From Abelmoschus esculentus (lineage: Eukaryota > Streptophyta > Magnoliopsida > Malvales > Malvaceae): a DNA stretch of 64,000 nt. Location: positions 7,877,001 to 7,941,000 of the forward strand of contig JAUCBN010000043.1 in NCBI GenBank assembly GCA_035048815.1. Reading direction: 5' to 3'. Position 1 is the stretch's first letter. Each line of letters opens with the position of its first letter. The notes under the pieces are model-generated. The model saw only the letters and a program-made list of their open reading frames with translations, did no database searches and had not been told where the DNA came from. This document shows, piece after piece, positions 57,687-64,000 of the stretch. A program made the translations under genes and the position numbers.

Positions 57687-59411
57687 TTACAACTCTCCCC
57701 ATCTTAAAAAAATTTCGTCCTCGAAATTCTTACCTGAAGGAAACAAGTGAGGAAACTGCTCGTCCGTACTTTTCCTTGTCTCCCAAGTTGCCTCTTCAAC
57801 ACCTCGGTGTCTCCAAAGCACTTTAACCAAATCTATGGTCTTCCCTCGAAGAACCTTTGTATCTACATCCAAAATCCTCACCGGTTCTTCCTCATAGCTC
57901 ATATCCGCTCTGAACTCAATCTCCTTAACTGGAACAACATGAGAAGGATCCGATCTATACTTACGAAACATTGATACATGCAAAACATCATGCATCCTAC
58001 TCAACTCCTCTGGCAACCTCAACCGATAAGCAACAGGACCAACATGCTCCAACACCTCATACGACCCAATGAAACGAGGACTCAACTTACCCTTACGTCC
58101 AAACCTCATCACTTTCTTCCATGGAGAAACTTTTAGAAACACCTTATCTCCAACAACATACTCCACCTCTCTACGTTTCAAATCGGCATAAGACTTCTGT
58201 CTATCTGAAGCCTCCTTGAGCTTAGCACAAATAAGCTTAACTTTTTCATCCGTATCTTTCAACACTTGAGGTAAAGAAACATACTTCTGTCCAACCTCCT
58301 TCCAACATAAAGGTGTACGACACCTACGCCCATATAAAGCCTCAAACGGTGCCATCTGTATACTTGCGTGATAACTATTATTGTAAGCAAACTCCACCAA
58401 AGGCAACTGCTTCTCCCAAGAACCTTGAAACTCAATGATGCAACATCTCAACATATCCTCCAAAGTCTGAATAACACGTTCAGACTGACCATCCGTCTGT
58501 GGATGATAAGTTGTACTAAAGCTAAGCCTTGTACCCAAATCAACTTGCAAACCCTTCCAAAACTTAGAAGTAAAACGCGGATCCCTATCCGATATGATCG
58601 ACTTAGGCACACCATGCAACTTCACCACCTCAGAAACATACAACTCCGCTAACTTATCCATAGAATACGTCGTATGCACGGCAAGAAAATGTGCACACTT
58701 CGTAAACCTATCAACAATCACCCATATAGAATCCTTTTTGGACGGCGTCAAGGGTAACCCCGTCACAAAATCCATAGTCACTCTCTCCCACTTCCATTCT
58801 AGCACTTGAACCGGTTGCAACAAGCCTGCAGGAGATTGATGTTCAGCTTTCACCCGCTGACACACCATACACCGCGACACAAACTCTGTCACATCCTTCT
58901 TCAAACCAACCCAAAAATATACATTTTTGAGATCCATATACATCTTCACACTACCCGGATGCATAGCAAACGGACTAGTATGAGCTTCTACCAAAATAGC
59001 TTGCCTTAACTCAACATCATCCGCCACCACAATCCGACCTCTAAAACACAACACCTCATCATCATCAAAATGATATTCGGTCGGTCTGCCTTCAGCAATA
59101 TCCTCTACAAAAGGCACCAAAGCCTCATCCTCTAACTGTTTCACCTTTATCATCTCAACTAAGACAGGTTTTACTTGCAACTCCGCCACTAAACCACCTT
59201 CCCTTGAAATACTCAACATAGCAAACATCGCCCTCAACTCAACCGTCGCCTTACGGCTCAAAGCATCAGCTAGCACATTAGCTTTCCCCGGATGATACTC
59301 AATAGACAAATCATAATCCTTAAGCAACTTCATCCATCGTCGTTGCCTAAGGTTTAGATCCTTTTGTGTCATGAGATACATAAAACTCTTGTGATCCGTG
59401 TATATGTACAC
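57687..59411 (-). pseudogene. RNase H end, integrase and chromodomain-like tail of the chromovirus
   Basis: 574 uninterrupted codons. The first ~55 residues end RNase H (YTDHKSFMYLM, GKANVLADALSR). Integrase follows: zinc segment (HPGSVKMYMDL, CMVCQRVKAEHQ), catalytic Asp in MDFVTGLPLTP, Asp in IISDRDPRFTS and Glu in DGQSERVIQTLEDML. The tail (LRGKTIDLVKVLWRHRGV, EEATWE) is a shortened chromodomain, the module that targets such elements to particular chromatin. The stop codon lies in the 3' LTR. A frameshift at about 59400 separates it from the upstream RT/RNase H frame. Confidence 0.88.
57692..57706 (-). promoter_or_regulatory. Polypurine tract of the chromovirus
   Basis: AAGATGGGGAGAGT on the minus strand abuts the LTR start TGTAAC and also codes the last residues of pol, as usual in Tekay/Del elements. 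Confidence 0.75.
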
Positions 59412-60415
59412 TTTTCACCATACAAATAATGTCTCCATATCTTCAAAGCAAACACTACCGCCACAAGCTCCAAATCATGCGTCAGATAGTTCTTTTCATG
59501 CACCCTTAACTGTCTAGAAGCATAAGCCACAACCTTCCCTTCTTGCATCAGAACACACCCGAGACCAACATATGACGCATCACTATAAACCACAAAATCC
59601 TTACCGGACTCGGGTTGCACCAACACCAGAGCACTAGTCAACACCTCTTTTAACTTCTCAAAACTCTTTTGTTGACTTTCTTTCCACTCAAAAGGAACCT
59701 TCTTTTGCAAAAGCTTGGTCATAGGAGCAGCAATGCTCGAAAACCCCTCAACAAACCTATGATAATAACCCGCCAAACCTAGAAAACTCCGAACCTCCGA
59801 CACCGACTTTGGTTGCTTCCAACCCATAACAGCCTCTATCTTTTTCGGATCAACACTTATACCCTTTTCCGACACTACATGACCAAGAAACACCACTTCC
59901 TTCAACCAAAACTCACACTTAATTAACTTAGCATACAACTAGTTCTCCTTCAACGCTTGCAACACTATCCGCAAATGTCGATCATGATCTTCCTCGGTAC
60001 GTGAATACACAAGGATATCATCTATGAATGCCACCACAAACTAATCCAAGTATTCATGAAACACTCGGTTCACAAAATCCATAAAAGTAGCAGGGGCATT
60101 CGTCAACCCAAACGGTATGACCAAAAACTCATAATGTCCATACCTTGTCCGAAACGCTGTTTTCAACACATCCTCCTCTTTCACCTTCAACTGATAATAC
60201 CCCGATCTCAAATCAATCTTAGAGAATACACTTGCTCCTCGAAATTGATCAAATAGATCGTCAATCCTCGGTAAAGGATACTTATTCTTCACGGTCAACT
60301 TATTCAATTGCCGATAATCAATGCACATCCTTATAGTGCCATCCTTCTTCTTCACAAACAACACTGGCGTACCCCAAGGTGATACGCTCGGTCGAATGAA
60401 ACCTCGGTCAAGCAA
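59369..60415 (-). pseudogene. Reverse transcriptase and RNase H of the chromovirus, decayed
   Basis: One frame with RT motifs KKKDGTIRMCIDYRQLN, FSKIDLRSGYYQL, FGLTNAPATFMDF and the catalytic FIDDILVYS (in the short segment between two stops), then KCEFWLKEVVFLGHVVS and RNase H (YSDASYVGLGCVLMQ, THDLELVAVVFALK). In-frame TAG codons at 60041-60043 and 59939-59941 stand where Gln is usual (YLD-Q-FVV, KEN-Q-LYAK), and a TAA lies just upstream at 60419. It is frameshifted into the integrase frame within the RNase H motif. Confidence 0.87.
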
Positions 60416-60418
60416 CTC

Positions 60419-61054
60419 TTACAACTGCATCTTCAACTCCTTTAACTCCTTAGGTACCATGCGATAAGGAGCAATGGGCACCGGATTAGTACCAGCATAA
60501 GTCTCGATACTAAACTCCACATCATGATCGGGAGGTAATCCTGGCAACTCTTCAGGAAATACTTCCGAAAAATTGCGCATGATTCGAATGTCCTGCACTC
60601 GAGCACCTTCTACTCCCGGATTCATCACATAGGCTAGATATGCTATACCACCATGTTGCAACATCTTTTCCGCTTGTAAAGCCGAAACCACATTAGACAA
60701 GAATCTGGTATACTCACTCTTCACCATAACCTCACTACCATCCAACAACCTTAAGGTAACCCTCTTCTTTTCAAAATCCACCACCGCTCGGTGCTCCGTC
60801 AACCAATCAACACCCAAGATAAGATCAAAACCATGAAACGACAACTCCATCAAGTCGACCTCAAAGACATGTCCCTGCACCTCCAACGGACACCTTTTAT
60901 ACAACATCCTTACTGTAACCGTCTCACCCAAAGAACTGTTTACCACAACACCTACGTCTAAAACTTCAACCGGAATATCCAATAAATATGGATGCTCACT
61001 CAAAACATAAGAATGCGTAGATCCCGAATCTATCAAAGAAAAAAAACGGTACAT
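60419..61054 (-). pseudogene. Protease of the chromovirus
   Basis: A retropepsin-like domain with the catalytic SLIDSGSTHSYV near the start and a second motif, LILGVDWLTEHRAVVDF. It continues into the RT leader (FPEELPGLPPDHDVEFSI). It is out of frame with gag because of a length change in the T-run near 61038-61050. Confidence 0.82.
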
Positions 61055-62228
61055 TTTGCAAAGAAAAGGTACCTACCACCACATCTGTAGCATTACGAGT
61101 CCCACGCTGAGAATAGACCTTCCGTCCATCCCCCTGCCTCTGGAAAGGACCTCGACCACGTCCACGTCCTCTACCAGGCATCACAGCGGCCTCAGCACGA
61201 TCACCCGACTCACCAGCAAACCATGGGCAATCACGCTTCTTGTGATCCATCGACCCACAACCTATACATGCACTAGTAGCCCACCAACACTCTCCTGGAT
61301 GGCGCCTAGAACATAGCCCACCTCTACCAACCTATTGTGCACGAGCACCGCGTCCAAAATCACCTCGGCGTCGGTCAGCTCTGTATCGGTTGTCCCGAAA
61401 CCTCTTACCCTGCTAATTTTGAGCACCAGCCTCAGCGGGCCTCTTACCAACATCGGAAGACTTCCTAGCCTCCGTTAAAGACTCCTCGACATCCTTGGCC
61501 CTATTAACCAACATATCAAACTCGGTATACTCAGCAGCCAACAAGTATGTCTTAATCTCGGGATCCAACCCATATCGGAACCTATAACACCTCTTTCGGT
61601 CAGTAGGAACCAACTCAGGAGCATAGTGGCTCAACCTAATGAACTGTATCTCATACTCAGCCACTTTCATAGCACCTTGCACCAACGACATAAACTCTCT
61701 CTTTCTTGCATCCTCGTATTGTGGCCCCAAAAAATTCCGCACAAAAGCGGTCCGAAAATACTCCCAAGTCAGGTTAGCAACATCTACACCAGCTTTCGCG
61801 GTAATCCACCAACGATAAGCATCTCCCTGGAGCAAGGATACTACACAGCCCAACCTTCTGGTATCCTGACACTCCATCTGATCCAAAATCCTCTCTGTAC
61901 TAGCCAACCACTCCTCAGTTGCGCTCGGGTCTGATCCACGAAACTCCACACCACCCAAGCTACGTAGACGCTCTAAAGGTAGACCTGGGGTAACCACAAC
62001 AGTAGGAGCAGGAGCCGGGATATGCACTCCAGCCACGGCAGCCTAAAACGCACCCGCCATAGCTTGTATAAGCGGTGCAAACTCTCTAAACTGACCTCCC
62101 AAAGGAACCGGAGGCACACCCACGGGTGGAGGAGGAGGAAGCGGCTCTTCCCTAGCAGTCACCTCACCCTCAGTCTGACCCTTGGTGATCATATTAGCAC
62201 TAGCACGCGTCTCACGTCTCGGTGGCAT
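60996..62228 (-). pseudogene. gag of the chromovirus, decayed
   Basis: It starts MPPRRETRASANM about 220 bases after the PBS. Capsid domain motifs are EEWLASTERILDQM, CVVSLLQGDAYRWW and FRTAFVRNFLGPQY; a CX2CX4HX4C knuckle (CIGCGSMDHKKRDC) and an Arg/Gly-rich segment (MPGRGRGRGRGPF) follow. In-frame stops lie at 62043, 61413 and about 61334; the first is a TAG where AFQAAV is usual. Confidence 0.86.
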
Positions 62229-62451
62229 ATTCCAAAAACTTCATACATGCAATTTAACCATGATATTAAAACATAATAAACTTATATTCGGGCAAGATCC
62301 AAGGGAAAACTGAGAAGTATTTGAAAATGTATTGGCATTGGCAATGTGTAACCATTATCCCTTTTTAACCATCATCACTGAAAGTACAACCACCAAGCAC
62401 AAATATTCGACAAGTTAACAACATAACAAGTTCAATCACACACTTTAGCAA
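62229..62451 (-). other. Leader of the chromovirus
   Basis: About 220 bases between PBS and gag start, with no frame or obvious structure. Confidence 0.5.
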
Positions 62452-62468
62452 ACCTGGCTCTGATACCA
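62452..62468 (-). promoter_or_regulatory. Primer binding site of the chromovirus (initiator tRNA-Met)
   Basis: The minus strand reads TGGTATCAGAGCCAGGT, five bases from the LTR edge. Confidence 0.9.
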
Positions 62469-62473
62469 CCAAA

Positions 62474-64000
62474 TGTAACCTCCTTAGCCCGATCTAGACG
62501 AAACCGGCACTAACGGGTTACACGGGGAATATCAAACCAAACCCGCGAAGGTCCGATTCGATAAACAACCCTGAAAACCGATATATTTTTTTTCTTATCT
62601 AGATGCATAATTAATTCCCTATGTATGTCGAGTTCATGCGTAACGAGAATGGAAACATTCGGACCACAATAGGTCATTCAACTCGCATATAAAATATAAG
62701 GACCAAAACGCAAATAACTTTAATTCCTATAATAAACCGGAACTTCAATCTACCCAAGTCCAATTAAACATGCACAAAACACGCACGTTAAAATACAGAT
62801 CAATCGGATCATTATAGCATCATCAATGTCGTGTTTCAATGTTTAGGGACCTAATTGTAAAGCTCATAAATCAAAGGGACTAAAACCAACATTAATTAAC
62901 CAATACGAAATTAAGTGAACAACATGCATCAAGGTGATATTACAACTCAGAATGGTATACATGGCATCTATATTCAATTACGGAAGAATATCCGCTCTAA
63001 TGTGCGTTTACAGCACTCAAATTGTCACTTTTGGGTCAGAGGTATCGATACCTTTGGTATCGGTATTGATACCCTAGCATGAAGCTTATAAAATAGGCCT
63101 TCGAAGCTCAGTGGTATCGAAACAGCCTTAGGCAGTATCGATACCCTGGAGACCGTTCGATGCCGCCCAAAATTATGCCTGAGGTACCGATACCTGTCCT
63201 AGGGGTACCGATACCCCTGTTCCAGAAGCATAAATCGACCCTTTTCAAGGGTAGCATACAACCCAAACATGTCCACCAATCATTCCCAACTATATGCATA
63301 CTTCCCTAGTCCCAACAAGCAATTAAATCATGCAATCACCAACATCAAAAACCTCAAAATACCTATAGGCATGCTTCCTAAGTTATGATTAAAAGCAAGA
63401 ACATTCATGCATGTACATGCTTCAAACAATCCAAAACAATATCACAGTTCATCAAACCACAATCAAGGCAATATAAGGTCTTATTACAAGTCATTAACCA
63501 AAGCAAAACACACTCTCATAAGGGATAGGTTTACACATTGCCGAGCCCCTATTTAATTGCCAAATTATACCTAAAATGTGAGGTCTTTTCCCCTTGGTCT
63601 TCTTGCTCCGAAAGTAGCCTCAAATGTCCTTATTTTTTTCTGCAAAGATGAAAAGAGAGATTAAGCAAGACATGCTTAGTGAGGTAGCTCTAAACAAGAT
63701 CATCAATGCATAAGTTTAAAATCACATTTAAATCAAAACTTGTAATGCTTCCTAAACATCAACCATGATTATATTACCAAGACATTTCCTTGAGTATGCA
63801 TAACAAAATCAAAGTGTTTTATAAGTAGTGCACAATGTTCCAAATCATTCCATGTATACATATTGGCTTTCTAATGATCACTTGTTATGAACTTAAGTTC
63901 ACCGAATACGCGGATCCATTATTTTAGAGACCCTTGGTCTCGTCATGACACAAAGTCACCATTGACATGACACGAAGTCACCATTGTCAAGCTCTACCAC
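62474..64000 (-). repeat. 5' LTR of the chromovirus, cut by the window end
   Basis: It starts TGTAACCTCCTTAGCCCG and matches 53567-55070 closely: most differences fall in the first 110 bases (about nine), and the palindrome cluster is unchanged. It lacks the tandem duplication seen in the 3' LTR. Confidence 0.9.

Larger units (their letters stand above)
53567..57691 (-). repeat. 3' LTR of the chromovirus (4125 bp)
   Basis: It starts TGTAACCTCCTTAGCCC and ends CCGAGATGTTACA. The first ~1.5 kb matches the 5' LTR at 62474-64000 closely. It contains a TATCGATA cluster (54133-54312), an internal tandem duplication (second copy about 55101-55790) that the other LTR lacks, and two minisatellite units (55832-55918). 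The minus-strand TAA ending pol is formed by the LTR's own TGTAAC. Confidence 0.9.
53567..64000 (-). mobile_element. Chromovirus-like Ty3/gypsy element (Tekay/Del type), partial
   Basis: Minus-strand order: 5' LTR (from 62474, running off the window), iMet PBS, gag, protease, RT, RNase H, integrase with a chromodomain-like tail, PPT and a 4.1 kb 3' LTR. Long LTRs, an iMet PBS and a chromodomain-like C-terminus indicate a Tekay/Del-like chromovirus. It inserted in the Sirevirus 5' LTR. Stops and two frameshifts show that it is dead. Confidence 0.88.

Noticed and set aside
62452..62468. tRNA-Met-like sequence
   Set aside because: It is only the complement of a tRNA 3' end (a primer binding site); no cloverleaf surrounds it. 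The same holds for the other PBS.

Overview
The window is plant nuclear DNA made almost entirely of LTR retrotransposons nested inside one another. I find no convincing host gene, tRNA, rRNA or CRISPR. The clades present (Athila-like and Ogre/Tat-like Ty3/gypsy, a Tekay/Del-like chromovirus, and a Sirevirus-type Ty1/copia), the iMet-, Asp- and probably Arg-type primer binding sites, and the AT-rich filler point to a dicot with a large repeat-rich genome. A Malvaceae (cotton-like) source is my guess from the style of the repeats and is not proven.

Left block (1-26202), all minus strand, nested three deep. The oldest element is C, an Athila-like element (15147-26202) with a complete right LTR and a decayed gag-pro-RT-RNaseH-integrase followed by an extra ORF in the envelope position. 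Its left LTR is interrupted by element B, an Ogre/Tat-like element with a ~3.9 kb LTR, an extra coiled-coil ORF1 and gag (6025-15146). Element B gag is cut by element A (1-6024), a second Athila-like element that keeps gag-protease and the envelope-position ORF but has no RT, RNase H or integrase.

Middle block (26203-43203). AT-rich low-complexity DNA with MITE-like debris surrounds a three-level set of solo LTRs, each with its own 5-bp target duplication: outer 31784-40848 (ATAAT), middle 33947-39157 (ACCTA), inner 35618-36947 (GCAAC; same family as the element A LTR). Another LTR of the outer/middle type begins at 42356.

Right block (43204-64000), minus strand. A Sirevirus-like copia element (43204-53566) has a nearly intact 1022-residue pol frame, an envelope-position ORF with what looks like its own TATA promoter and a 5'-UTR intron, and a gag split by a foreign solo LTR (50953-52402, GAGAT duplication). 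Its 5' LTR is cut by a chromovirus (53567 to beyond 64000) with a 4.1 kb 3' LTR.

The most unusual signal is that several unrelated elements carry dense clusters of short, family-specific palindromes: TGCCATGGCA-like in element C, GCCGCGGC/GCCGAGGC-like in element A, GGTATCGATACC in the copia Sirevirus and in gypsy chromovirus LTRs, and GGTTTCGAAACC at the equivalent place of a sister LTR. Several clusters lie just upstream of TATA boxes. A second theme is a related non-Pol ORF in the envelope position of both gypsy and copia elements, apparently with internal promoters.
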